Positions 42,302 through 53,607 of a DNA stretch of 64,000 nucleotides are shown here, piece by piece. Positions within the stretch are counted from its first letter, which is position 1. Each line of letters begins with the position of its first letter. The stretch comes from Spiroplasma ixodetis (lineage in GTDB: Bacteria; Bacillota_I; Bacilli_A; Mycoplasmatales; VBWQ01): contig NZ_AP026933.1 of NCBI RefSeq assembly GCF_027923845.1, positions 2,038,040 through 2,102,039 of the forward strand, given 5' to 3'. The translations under genes were made by a program, and so were the position numbers. Below the pieces are notes generated by a model that was not told the origin of the DNA, did no database searches, and saw only the letters and a list, made by a program, of their open reading frames with translations.

Positions 42302-43243
42302 ATGCAACAAGATTTTTATATTAAAAAGGTTTTTTATGCTTGTTATGTTAAAAATGTAGTTTTACCTATTTCTTTTTTAAATAATATTGGAAATAAAAGA
42401 GGTAAATGTTATGTTGGTAATAAACAAAAGTTAAGAAATAATACTATTCGTACTAAAACTAATTTAATTCAAAAAGCATTACATAATTTTTATGATAGTA
42501 AAATGTTAAGTTTTGTCACTTTAACTTATAAAGATAATATGCAAGATGTTAAAAAAGCAAAAAAAGACATTGGTTTATTTTTTATTAAATTAAAAAAGTG
42601 GTGAAATGACCCTAAACGTTTTCAACATTTAGGAGAATTAAAATATTTTTATGTTTATGAGTATCAATGTCGTGGTGCTATTCATTTTCATATAATTTTT
42701 AATAGAAAGATATATAAAAGTATGTTAGCAGAATGATGAACTCATGGTTTTAATGATTTAAAAGTAGTTAAAAAAGGTACGAATGAATTTGTTATTAAAT
42801 ATTTAGGAAAATATGTTACAAAAGCAATAGACGATATTAAATCTATAAATCAAACAGATGTAGGTGTAAAGGCTTATGCTTTTAGTCGTAATTGTAAAAA
42901 TCCTATTGTAGTTCGTGGAATTAAAAAAATGACAATCCAAGATATAATTAAGGCAAGTTTTAATGCAATAAATGTATTTTATTTTAAAACTCAAAGAGAT
43001 ACTGATGGTAATACTGTTATGATTGGTGGTATTATTGAAAGTACTGTTGTAAATGATTATTTTAATGAGTATGAAGATTATGAAATGTATGTATATTTAA
43101 GTGCTTTATCGTATAAACATTATTTACGAACCAGTGAAATTGGTTATTTAATTTATAAAGATAAAGATGTTTTGACTTGAACAGAGAAAGTTTTTGGTAA
43201 TAAAGTTGAAAAAATAGATTTTAAGAAAAGAGTTTTACATTAA
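42302..43243 (+). CDS. Plectrovirus-type rolling-circle replication initiator (Rep)
   Basis: 313 residues. It nicks double-stranded phage DNA to start rolling-circle replication. HUH-type motifs are in order: motif 1 FVTLTYKDN (about 79), motif 2 RGAIHFHIIF with the metal-binding His-x-His (about 127), and motif 3 VIKYLGKYVTKA with the catalytic Tyr (about 168). This order and size match replication proteins of Spiroplasma plectroviruses (SpV1 group). Start ATG follows TTGGAG. UGA encodes many Trp. It heads a set of small genes on the same strand (43331-44614), probably a virus remnant or integrated virus. The frame is undamaged. Confidence 0.88.
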
Positions 43244-43330
43244 AATATTATTTTATTTATTTTTTGTTGTATATTATAATTTTATTAGGGTTAATGAGAA
43301 TTAAAATTTATTAAGGAGATAAATATAAAT

Positions 43331-43756
43331 ATGAAATCATTACTAACTATTTTAACAACTACAACAATTGCAACTGTCTCGGGAGTAAATTTATTTCAAT
43401 TAAATAATTATAAAATAGGTGCTATAAATATTGACGGCAAAGATTATATTGGTGATAAAATATATGATATTAAATTTTATGATTATATTAACCATAATAC
43501 TTTTTTAAAGATTGAAGATATTTATTTACAAAATTTACCGTTTAAAGCAATTGAACAATTTAATAATTTATTTAAAACTTTTTATAAAGAAAAAGATTTG
43601 TTATTTAAAGAAGTAGATTATGAAAAATTATCAACTGTTATTTATAATAATTTTTCAAAAATTTATATGGTAAATAAACAATCTATTAGAGGTATAAAAA
43701 TTGAAATAGGTTTTAATCAAGCAGATTTTTTAGTTAATAATGTAGTTAAACAATAA
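43331..43756 (+). CDS. Secreted protein with signal peptide, unknown
   Basis: 141 residues. The signal-like N-terminus MKSLLTILTTTTIATVSGVN has no lipobox Cys, so the product is exported rather than lipid-anchored. The mature part has paired blocks about loops DYIGDKIYDIKFYDYINHN and YEKLSTVIYNNFSKIY, and no Cys. AAGGAG precedes the ATG. A strong terminator 60 bases downstream separates it from the next small genes. It is not known in this form from the classical plectrovirus gene list that I recall, so it may be host cargo. Confidence 0.6.
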   Translation: MKSLLTILTTTTIATVSGVNLFQLNNYKIGAINIDGKDYIGDKIYDIKFYDYINHNTFLKIEDIYLQNLPFKAIEQFNNLFKTFYKEKDLLFKEVDYEKLSTVIYNNFSKIYMVNKQSIRGIKIEIGFNQADFLVNNVVKQ

Positions 43757-43784
43757 TTTATTATTTTTTCTATAATTTTACTTG

Positions 43785-43808
43785 TATATATATATATATA
43801 TATATATA
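43785..43808. repeat. TA dinucleotide run
   Basis: About 12 TA units between the secreted-protein gene and its terminator; such runs vary in length by slippage. Confidence 0.8.
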
Positions 43809-43818
43809 ATGGTTAATG

Positions 43819-43857
43819 GCACTAATAATTACCAACATTCTTATTAGTGCTTTTTTT
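43819..43857 (+). terminator. Rho-independent terminator
   Basis: GCACTAATAA / TTATTAGTGC, a perfect 10-bp stem with a 12-base loop and seven T. Confidence 0.9.
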
Positions 43858-43970
43858 ATTTTATTTTTATTTTTTTGTGCTATACTTAATTTGTAAGTAT
43901 AGGTTTACCCTACTATGCTTAACTTATTAAATTTTTAATTTAATGAATGTTGGAGGTTAAGTATTTTTTT

Positions 43971-44246
43971 ATGTTTAAAGTACAGTTAGTTAATATTGAA
44001 AAAGGGCGTGTTATTCCCGATAAAAATAATAAAGGTCAAACATTAAAGTTTGATGTTTTGAAGTTTGTAGAAATAAATAAACAAACAAGCGTGCCAACTG
44101 GTCAAACACGTGATAAATGATATAATCCAGAATTTGCTAGTGATTTTAATAATTGTTTATCTACTGTTGATTTAAAAGTTGGTAATTTTTATTCACTTGA
44201 ACTTGATTTAAGCGGTAATATTAAAAAACTTTCTAATTGAAAATAG
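43971..44246 (+). CDS. Small phage-type protein, possible ssDNA-binding
   Basis: 91 residues, MFKVQLVNIEKGRVIPDKNN to IKKLSNWK. Alternating beta-strand-like pattern (GQTLKFDVLKFVEINKQ, VGNFYSLELDLSGNIKKL) fits a small single-stranded-DNA binder, which plectroviruses need, but no diagnostic motif proves it. GGAGGTTAAG precedes the ATG at 9 bases. It follows Rep on the same strand with its own upstream promoter-like region (about 43879-43960). Trp by UGA at DKWYNP and NWK. Confidence 0.55.
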
Positions 44247-44304
44247 TTATTTATTAAAAGGGTAATTTTAAATAATTATTAATATGTTAGGAGTTAATTA
44301 ATTT

Positions 44305-44508
44305 ATGGCTAAAAATGATAATTGTTCATGTGAACAAGCATTTCATTTAGCAATTTATATATGTAAACTTTGTGACCAAGTTATTTGTCCTAAAAAATTT
44401 TTACAAAACTTATATACTAAAAAATATTATTGTCCAACTTGTATATTAGATATTGCTTTAAATAAGGCAACGAGACAGCAAGAGAATAAGTTAAATTATG
44501 AGACATAA
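44305..44508 (+). CDS. Small zinc-ribbon-like protein
   Basis: 67 residues with six Cys arranged as CSC near residue 8, CKLCDQVIC at about 24-32 and CPTC at about 51-54. This pattern suggests one zinc-binding ribbon or knuckle. It has no membrane segment. TTAGGAG lies before the ATG. It overlaps the next tiny gene by 11 bases. Likely a virus-module gene of unknown role. Confidence 0.6.
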   Translation: MAKNDNCSCEQAFHLAIYICKLCDQVICPKKFLQNLYTKKYYCPTCILDIALNKATRQQENKLNYET

Positions 44509-44614
44509 ATGTAGTGATTGAACTTATGAACGAGTATATGGTTGTGAAATGTGTTACAGAGTTGCTAATGAAATGGAACGAATAAGAAAAGAGAATAAAA
44601 GAAAAAATAAATAG
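44498..44614 (+). CDS. Tiny Cys-containing protein (38 residues)
   Basis: MRHKCSDWTYERVYGCEMCY then RVANEMERIRKENKRKNK. Three Cys (C5, C16, C19) are reminiscent of the preceding gene. Trp is by UGA. It starts inside the end of the 44305 gene in another frame. The stop codon TAG borrows its last G from the IS256 end fragment that follows, so the natural C-terminus may be lost. Confidence 0.5.
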
Positions 44615-44637
44615 GAAATGTTTAGTAATCTGTGTAA
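44614..44637. repeat. Solo end of the IS256-family element
   Basis: GGAAATGTTTAGTAATCTGT and the next bases match the IS256 outer end (62553, 63995), but no IS256 body follows. IS5 begins at 44638. Confidence 0.75.
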
Positions 44638-45498
44638 GAACCTGTTTAGAATCTTTTTAATAAAATTGAAATAAAGGACAGAACAACCATTTGTAAACTA
44701 GTATTTAGTTTTCTTTCACAATTTTTTCATAATCTTCTGCATTTTTCTAATCATGCAAAGCTTCGTTCTACAACTCATCTTTTTGGTAGTACTACAAAAG
44801 AATGTAATTCATTACGTTTTACAACTTCAACATTTGCATTTATGATTGTTTTGATTGCAGAAGCAAATTTTTCACCAGTATAGCCAGCATCTACTATTAT
44901 TTTTTGAACTGTAGAAAGATTTTCTTTTCACTTTTAATCATTATGATAGCACTATTACGATCTGTTTTTTCTGCTGTAGTTATGTAAATTGCATGTGGTA
45001 AACCTTGCGTATCAACTGCAATATGACGTTTTATTCCTGAAATCTTTTTACCAGCATCATAACCTTTATTTTCAGTAGTATCTGTATTTTTAACACTTTG
45101 CGAATCAATTATACAAAAACTAGTTTTTCTTTTCGATGATTCTTAATACGAATCTTTTTAACTAATTTTTTTAAAATTAATTGCAATACACTAGGTTCTT
45201 TATCATTGTTTTTACTTCAAATTTGGAAATAATAATATACAGTTTGTCATTTTGGAAAATTTTTTGGTAACATTCTTCATTGACAACCACTTTTTAATAC
45301 ATATAAAACTGCACAAAACACTTCATATAAATCTAAATTTCTTGGTTTTGTTTTCTTTTTGCTGTTTTCTAAAGTTGATTTTATGTTCTCAAATTGTTCT
45401 TTAGTAACATGACTTGGATAATTTTTATGCATATATACCTCTTATTTTAAAATATATAGTAATTTTACCTTATTTTCTAAAAGATTCTAAACAGGTTC
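44638..45498 (-). mobile_element. IS5-family element, inverted copy
   Basis: 861 bp with TAA at 44635-44637 and 45499-45501; the target was the IS256 end remnant. Confidence 0.9.
44646..45432 (-). pseudogene. IS5-family transposase, two frameshifts
   Basis: 787 bp instead of 789. One A is missing in the run before ACTAGTTTTT (about 45127) and one in GTGAAAAAGAAAATC (about 44928). It therefore cannot make a full transposase. Confidence 0.85.
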
Positions 45499-45762
45499 TA
45501 AGCAAGTTGATAATGCTTGAACACGAGTAAAGTTAAAATTAAAAAATAGTTACAAAAAATATATTTAATAAAAATTACTATGATAGAATTAAGACAACAA
45601 TAAAATTTATATTTTAATTTTATTTTTTTAATTTTAAAAATTAATTTATAAGTTTTATTGTTATATTTATTATTTATATAATTTAGCTGTTGCTTTGTAG
45701 TGATTTTTTAATCATTATAAAGTTTTTTTGTGTTTTATTATCGATTTTTGGTGGAGGAAATA
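45499..45762. other. Non-coding leader region
   Basis: About 260 bases, very AT-rich, upstream of the membrane protein at 45763. It has no gene. TGGAGGAAAT just before 45763 is a good ribosome site. Confidence 0.5.
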
Positions 45763-47040
45763 ATGTATAAAATTGGCATTAATCAAAATGAAAAATCAAA
45801 TTATAAGCAAAAACCTAATATTAAGCAAGAAAAAAAACATTGGTTTAAAATTTTTTCTTTGTTATTTGTTGTGGTTGTTTTAATTATTACTACTATGATT
45901 TTAATAATTGCAAATAATCAATGAAATAGTGCCATAAATACTAATAATTCCAACAACTGAAATCCTAATCAAGATAAAACTTGAGAAGATTATTATAAGA
46001 ATAATTGTCCAACAAATAAAAAATATAATTTGATAGATTACAAGGATAAATTAAATAATATTAGTTTAATATCTACTGATAAAAAACTAAAAAATTTTTA
46101 TCTTAGTGATTTATTAAAAAAGATTGATAATGTGTTACAAATAAATAAAATAGATATTCCTAATAATTTTTTTGTACATTTACCAGTAAATCCAGCTATT
46201 AATATTAAAATTAATGATGAAAATGCACTTAAAAATAATTTTTCAATAAAAATACCATCTTATAAAGAAAAAATAAAACAGTTTAAAATTGAAATGAGTG
46301 TTAATCAATTTGGTAGTAATTATGGTTTGTTTCCTTGTGACTTAAATTTCAATTTTAGTGTTGAAAATGATGTTATTCCGGAAAAATTTAATATTTTTGA
46401 TTTAGACAATAGAATTACAATTCCATCACAAACAGTAGTAATGTCAGATGCTACAAAAGGAACTAAAAATGAAATAGAATCTCAAGTTAATAAAATTATT
46501 GAAGAGAAATTTTTAGAAGAAATTAATAAAGAAAAATCATTATCAGATAAAGTAACAAAAAGTGATTTTGTTATTAATTATAATTCAATAAAAAATTTTG
46601 ATAATTATATGATAAAAAAGAAAATAACAGTTGTTATTTGTGCTAAAAATAGTAGTGAAATTATTAAAGGTCAATTAAATATTAATTTTAATGTTCAAGG
46701 TAGTTGAACAAAAAAATCATTATCTGTTATTAAAACAGTATTGGAAAATGATGAAAGTGTAATTAATCAATTAATAACTATTGAAGATAATACTAATGTT
46801 AGCAAAGTGGATATTGATAATCATATTGCTTTCCTTGTTAGTAAAAAAATAAATGAGTTTGGTAAGCAAAAATGACATCAAGATTTTAATGATCAAGATT
46901 ATATTATTACTAGTAATGCGATTACTGGAAATTATCAAAAACCAAAATCTATAATAGTAACAATTGTTGGTAAAAATCAATTGCAAGATACTATCCAATT
47001 GATAATTAATCTAACAGCCAATAATACCGTAAAATCTTTA

Positions 47041-47979
47041 GGCTTTTCTCCCTTTATGTACTATTTTAATTTTATCACATAAATGCTGAGAAAAGCCTAT
47101 CTACGGACTTCTCCCCACATTTTTAAATCAAACATAGAATTACAGTTTCAAAACTAGGTATCTTGTTGAATTTATATGCAACTTCTTTAGCATATAAATG
47201 AACATGATGTTTTGCAACTTTGATATGTGTTTTAAATGTTCTTCTTATATGTTTTCAAACTGATTCAATTTGGTTGGTATTTACACCAATTTTTGAAACA
47301 TAGCCATCTTGATGGTTAACTGTTTCATGCTTAGTGAAAACTGATTTAAAATCGCAATATCCTTTTCAAGAATCAGTATATACAAGACATTTTGAAGAAA
47401 TGTGGTTTTTTGCAAACTGCAAAAGATTTTTACTCTTTGCGTTTTTCAATACTTTCACAATTAAATTATTGGTTGTTTTTTGATAAATGCCAACAATCAA
47501 GGTTTTATTCACCAAGGATCTTCCTTGTTTTTTAAAACCCATATGTGAAAGATACATTTCATCAATTTGCACTGTACCTTCAACAATAAATTGAGGTTTT
47601 TGTTTTGCAATACGTGTTCTGATTTTATGAGTCATTCTTCAAGCAGTTTTCAAAGTCACTCCCAATTCTTTTGCAATATCTGTTGATGGAATTCCATGTT
47701 TGGTGTTTATTCATCTAAAGATAAGATAAAATCAAGATGTTAAAGATGTTTGTGACCTTGAAAATATGGTGCCTGTGAGAATGCTAAATGTTTGATTACA
47801 TTTTAAACATCTCATTCTTTTTAAATCAGAAGTATTCAAATTAAAACTAAAACACCTAATACATTTGTTTTCTTTCAAATTTGCTATATATGCAAGACAT
47901 TGCTGTTCAGTTTGAAAAGCATTGTTGAATTCATTCAGTTTCATTATTCCCTCCACAAGTACATGTGGGGAGAAGTCCG
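47041..47979 (-). mobile_element. IS1595-family element, type A, copy 7
   Basis: 939 bp flanked by AATCTTTA at 47033-47040 and 47980-47987. Confidence 0.95.
47123..47944 (-). CDS. IS1595-family transposase, type A
   Basis: Intact frame. It shares the LYAKEVAYKF and TVILCLI variants with the copy at 48804, so these two are close relatives. Confidence 0.92.
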
Positions 47980-48721
47980 AATCTTTATTTGCTATTAAGT
48001 CATCATTGGAAAATGATGAAAGCATAAATACTGAACAAATAGATGTTATTGATGATACTAATGTTAGCAAAGTGGATATTGATAATCATATTGCTTTCCT
48101 TGTTAGTAAAAAAATAAATGAGTTTGGTAAACAAAAATGACATCAAGATTTTAATGATCAAGATTATATTATTACTAGTAATGCGATTACTGGAAATTAT
48201 CAAAAACCAAAATCTATAATAGTAACAATTGTTGGTAAAAATCAATTGCAAGATACTATCGAGTTTTCAATAAATATTCAATGTCAAAATAAAGAACCAA
48301 ATGAAAAAATTTTTAAAAATAACAATTTTAATGTTAAAGATTTAAATTCTATTGAATTATATCCAAATGTTCTTCCTAGTGGTGTAATATATCCAATTAC
48401 TTTTAAAGATAATTCTATTTCACTTATTTCACTATTATTTCAAGAAGATATTAATGATATGAATAATTTTTCTCCTACTAATTACATTAATTTAGAAATC
48501 AATATAGGAATTAATATTGATGGCGATAACTATCAAATTCATTTTCAAAAGACAATTAATTTTGATATCATAAAAAAGATAAATAATATTGAACTTGTTA
48601 GTGTTTCTGAACAAAATGATAAATATCAGCATTTAAAAAACATTGGTATCATTATTAAATATGATGATGATAAAGAATATAAAATGCTTCAATCCTTGGA
48701 CGTTAATATTAAAAATAATAA

Positions 48722-49660
48722 GGCTTTTCTCCCTTTATGTACTATTTTAATTTTATCACATAAATGCTGAGAAAAGCCTATCTACGGACTTCTCCCCACA
48801 TTTTTAAATCAAACATAGAATTACAGTTTCAAAACTAGGTATCTTGTTGAATTTATATGCAACTTCTTTAGCATATAAATGAACATGATGTTTTGCAACT
48901 TTGATATGTGTTTTAAATGTTCTTCTTATATGTTTTCAAACTGATTCAATTTGGTTGGTATTTACACCAATTTTTGAAACATAGCCATCTTGATGGTTAA
49001 CTGTTTCATGCTTAGTGAAAACTGATTTAAAATCGCAATATCCTTTTCAAGAATCAGTATATACAAGACATTTTGAAGAAATGTGGTTTTTTGCAAACTG
49101 CAAAAGATTTTTACTCTTTGCGTTTTTCAATACTTTCACAATTAAATTATTGGTTGTTTTTTGATAAATGCCAACAATCAAGGTTTTATTCACCAAGGAT
49201 CTTCCTTGTTTTTTAAAACCCATATGTGAAAGATACATTTCATCAATTTGCACTGTACCTTCAACAATAAATTGAGGTTTTTGTTTTGCAATACGTGTTC
49301 TGATTTTATGAGTCATTCTTCAAGCAGTTTTCAAAGTCACTCCCAATTCTTTTGCAATATCTGTTGATGGAATTCCATGTTTGGTGTTTATTCATCTAAA
49401 GATAAGATAAAATCAAGATGTTAAAGATGTTTGTGACCTTGAAAATATGGTGCCTGTGAGAATGCTAAATGTTTGATTACATTTTAAACATCTCATTCTT
49501 TTTAAATCAGAAGTATTCAAATTAAAATTAAAACACCTAATACATTTGTTTTCTTTCAAATTTGCTATATATGCAAGACATTGCTGTTCAGTTTGAAAAG
49601 CATTGTTGAATTCATTCAGTTTCATTATTCCCTCCACAAGTACATGTGGGGAGAAGTCCG
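48722..49660 (-). mobile_element. IS1595-family element, type A, copy 8
   Basis: 939 bp flanked by AATAATAA at 48714-48721 and 49661-49668, in the same gene and orientation as copy 7. Confidence 0.95.
48804..49625 (-). CDS. IS1595-family transposase, type A
   Basis: Intact frame. It differs from copy 7 by CFNFN in the zinc-ribbon region. Confidence 0.92.
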
Positions 49661-49742
49661 AATAATAATTTAACCTTTATTAATTTTAGTTCTATTGTTA
49701 AAATAACTTCACGACGTTAAATTAAAAACAAAGGTGATGAGT

Positions 49743-50977
49743 ATGGATAAGCCGCTGGCAACAATATTAAGACCAACTACCGTTAATGATATAATTGGTC
49801 AAAGTCATTTGATAAATGATAAAAATGGAATTATTAATCGAATATTAAATGAGAAGTTTTTAACATCATTAATATTTTATGGTAATCCAAGAACAGGCAA
49901 AACCACTATTGCTCAAGCACTAGCTAATGATTTAAAATGTGAATTTGGAGTATTTAATGCTGCCATTGATAAAAAAGAAAATTTAGAAAAATTAATTAAA
50001 ATAGCACAAAATACTAAACCTTATATAATTATAATTGAAGAAATACAACGCATGAATCGTGATCGTCAAGATTTATTATTACAATATTTAGAACATGGCA
50101 ATTTTATTTTAATGGCTTGCACTACTGAAAATCCTTATTTTGTAATTAATCCAGCTTTACGAAGTAGATGTCTATTATTAGAATTAAAGCCAATTAGTAA
50201 TGAAGAAATGTTATTAGACTTAAAAAAATAATTACTAATAATTCATTTTTTAATTTTAATATTAGTGATGAAATTTTAGAAAAAATCTGTAATTTACCAA
50301 CCGGTGATTTACGAATAGCAATTAATATTTTAGAAATATTAATAAAATTATATCCTAATGAAATCATAACTATTGATATTATTAATGCTATTATGCCTAA
50401 AGCAAGTAATTGAAATGCTAAAGAGGGAAATGAACATCATGATTTAAAATCAGCATTACAAAAATCAATTAGATGCAGTGATGTTAATGCTGCTTTGCAT
50501 TATTTAGCAAGGTCTGGTGATTATGAAGTTTTATTAAGAAGAATGTTGATTATTGTTTACGAAGATATTGGACTTGCTAATCCCGCTTTAGCAATTAGGG
50601 TAAAAACTGCTATTGATACTTTTCGTCAAATTGGTATACCTGAAGGTATAATTCCGCTTGGTTTAGTAGTTATTGAAATGGTACTTAGTGAGAAATCAAA
50701 TAGTGTTAATTTGGCAGTACAAAAAGCATATAGTGATGTTTTACAAGGAAAAATATATCCAATTCCTGATTATTTGAAGCATAATTGATCTAAAACATTA
50801 AAAAAATCAGTAGGTAAAGGTAAATTATATAAATTTCCACATGATTATGCTAACGATTATGTACAACAACAGTATTTGCCAACAAAGTTAAAAGATACGA
50901 GATATTATCAACCAAAACTTCATAACATTTATGAAAAAAAATTAAATGAAATTTATAATAGATTTACTAAAAAATAA
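49743..50977 (+). pseudogene. rarA: Replication-associated recombination protein RarA/MgsA, frameshifted
   Basis: AAA+ ATPase that acts at stalled replication forks. The first frame (49743-50231) has LATILRPTTVNDIIGQSHLI, Walker A GNPRTGKT (usual GPPGTGKT), a Walker B-like region IIIIEEIQRMNRDRQD (usual DEIHRFNK), and TTENPYF and LRSRC sensor segments. A run of seven A at about 50223-50229 should have eight. The +1 frame then continues NNSFFNFNISDEILEKICNL with PTGDLRIAINILE and the C-terminal domain YEDIGLANP to NRFTKK at 50977. ATG 49743 has AAAGGTGATG upstream. Either the gene is newly broken, or the run is a sequencing error. The Walker deviations suggest relaxed selection. Confidence 0.82.
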
Positions 50978-50998
50978 AATTCTGAGGTGCAAAATAAA

Positions 50999-52330
50999 AT
51001 GTTAAAAAATAAACATTTATGGTTGGGACTTAGTTTAACATTAGCAACCACTAATATTGTTGCTAACACTAGTATTACTAATAATTTAACAAGTATTAAT
51101 AAATTAAAACAAGAAAATAAAAATAAAACTGAAACTAATGAAGTTGTTACTAATACTACGTATGGTAATTTAAGTAATAGTACTATTTTAAATAGTCAGG
51201 ATGAAAATGGAATATATCATCTTTTTGATGTTAAAAGCATTATTGATAATCCAAGTTTAGAACCTTATGTAAAAGATATTTATATTGAGAATTTTAAATT
51301 AACTTATAACCCTGAAAAGATAAATAAAGATGTTATTAATGAGTTTGATAAAGAAATTGCTGCTATTAATTATAAAGAAGAACAATTAACAAGTACTAAT
51401 GATTTGCAAATTTTTCAAAAACAAAACTTGAGCAAAATATCAACAACAGCTTATATTTCAAATAAAAAGTCTAAAAGTAATTTTACTTTTATTCAATTTG
51501 GTGGTGCTAATACTCATATATCATTAACTGGAACAAAAGGTATTATTGATGCAATTAAGAACTATGATAATTTAAGTGAAACATTGGGATTATATTATAT
51601 TGCTCAATCTCATTCAAAAAATAGTAGGGGAATTTGTCTTGACTTTGTTAAACAATTTATTACTAAAAGTAGTTTAAAAAATAATGAGAGCACTGCAGAA
51701 AAAATTTCTGAAAATATTTTCAATAATATGATTGATAGTCCAAATTTAGAATCTGTTATTAATAATTTTTCAATTGAAAATAATAGTAAAAAGATAAGTA
51801 TTAGATATTTAGTTGACAGTACTGGTAACATTATTAGCGTTGGATATTTACAATATAATAGCAAAAATTTGGATACTAATAATAATTTAACATTAAGTCA
51901 TAGTTTTCCAAAAGATGGAGGAAAAGTAATAGATTATAATTCAGAAATAACTACGCTTTTAAAATGAAGTGATTATGCTGATTCATGAAATAATTTTATG
52001 TTTTTATATCCAACAATTTTTGCTAATTCGACAGACAGTATAACTTATAGTGTTATGGATAATACAACAACAATTAAAAGTAATGAACTAAACTTTAATA
52101 CCAAAAAAATTCAAGACAAAGATAATCAATTACCAGTTTGACGAGTAGTAAATCAGCCACCTGCAGGTCATAAATCACAAGGATTAGTTATTTATATATT
52201 TATGTGACATGATGAAAACACTATATATCAACAACTTAGAAGTAGTTCTATATCTCGTGCTTTTGATATTGGGCCATCTTTCTCAATAAATATTAGTAAG
52301 TGAACGATTAGTAATATTATTAATGAATAA
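50999..52330 (+). CDS. Secreted protein of unknown function
   Basis: 443 residues. The signal-peptide-like start is MLKNKHLWLGLSLTLATTNI with cleavage likely after VANT; there is no lipobox. A Thr/Asn/Lys-rich linker (about 25-60) precedes a long domain with many beta-strand-like stretches (FTFIQFGGANTHISLTGTKG, LGLYYIAQSHSKNSRGICLD) and one Cys. The C-terminal half is richer in Ser, Thr and Trp (all Trp by UGA except one). GAGGTG lies before the ATG, 21 bases after the rarA stop. No conserved active site that I can recognise; toxin or adhesin are possibilities only. The frame is intact, unlike many neighbouring accessory genes, so it may be under selection. Confidence 0.75.
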
Positions 52331-53607
52331 TTATGTATCATCTTATCAATAAAATTAAAAATTTAATTTAAAACTACTTTAAATATGAAAGGAATAAATA
52401 AAATGAAAATAAATAAAGAAGAAACATGAAAAGAAGTACAAAAAGTGTTGAATAATCTTCATGGTCCAGTTAGAGCAGGAGCATTAAGTGCACAAAATTG
52501 AAGTAATACGACAACAGGAGTTCTACTAACAATAGCAGGACTTAAGTCTGTTACTAGGGATAGTAATATTGAAAAACGTTACCAATTAATTAAAAGTGGA
52601 GTAGCTGATATATTATATGCTGCATTTGGTGGTTGAGTTATTTGACAAGCGTATAATTTAAATGAAACTGGTGGTAGTACAACTACCGAGCCAAATTTAC
52701 CCACTTTTCCTACTTTACCACCAAATAATGAAAGACTTTATTCTGAAATTGCTGAACAATTAACAGAAGATGCTGTAAGTAATGAATTAACTCCAGAAAT
52801 GATTTCTATTGCATTAAATAAAGGCTTTTCTCCCTTTATGTACTATTTTTAAATCTTATCACATAAATGCTGAGAAAAGCCTATCTACGAACTTCTCCCC
52901 ACATTTTTAAATAAAACATAGCATTACAGTTTCAAAACTAGGTATGTTATTGAATTTATATGCAGCTTCTTTTGCATATAAATGAATATGATGTTTTGCA
53001 ACTTTGATATGTGTTTTAAATGTTCTTCGTATATGTTTTCATACTGACTCAATTTGGTTGGTATTTACACCAGTTTTTGAAACATAGCCATCTTGATGGT
53101 TAACTGTTTCATGCTTAGTGAAAACCGATTTCAAATCGCGATATCCTTTTCAAAAATCAGTATGTACAACACACTTTGAAGAAATGTGGTTTATTGCAAA
53201 CTGCAAAAGATTTTTACTGTTTGCGTTTTTCAATACTTTCACAATCAGATTGTTGGTTGTTTTTTCATAAATACCAACAATCAAGGTTTTATTCAACAAG
53301 GATCTTCCTTGTTTTTTAAACCCCATATGTGAAAGATACATTTCATCCATTTGCACTATGCCTTCAACAATGAATTGAGGTTTTTGTTTAGCAATGGCAC
53401 TTCGGATTTTATGACCCATTCTTCAAGCTGTTTTCAAGGTCACTCCCAATTCTTTTGCAACATCAGTTGATGGAATTCCATGTTTGGTGTTTATTCATCT
53501 AAAAATGAGATAAAACCAAGATATTAAAGGTGTTTGTGACTTTGAAAATATAGTGCCCGTGAGAATACTGAATGTTTGATGACATTTCAAACATCTCATT
53601 CTTCTTA

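Larger units (their letters stand above)
45763..49720 (+). pseudogene. Large membrane-anchored surface protein, split by two IS1595 copies
   Basis: Segments 45763-47040, 47988-48721 and 49669-49720 join in frame after removing each IS1595 and one 8-bp repeat, giving about 687 residues. The N-terminus is basic and cytoplasmic, followed by one membrane helix (IFSLLFVVVVLIITTMILII at about 27-46). A long hydrophilic outer part is rich in Asn, Lys and Ile. A block of about 85 residues (VSKVDIDNHIAFLVSKKINE ... KNQLQDTI) appears twice, almost identically, on either side of the first insertion. The C-terminus is SSIVKITSRR. UGA is Trp throughout. No enzymatic motif is seen; a surface or adhesin-like role is inference. 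In its present state a product of about 430 residues with an IS-encoded tail would be made. Confidence 0.75.

Noticed and set aside
43785..43808. CRISPR-like or structured repeat
   Set aside because: It is a simple TA run. No array of spaced repeats and no cas genes were seen anywhere in the window.
50999..52330. Ribosome-inactivating protein toxin, as known in some Spiroplasma
   Set aside because: The conserved Glu-Ala-x-x-Arg active-site helix of that family is not visible, so there is no support beyond secretion and size.
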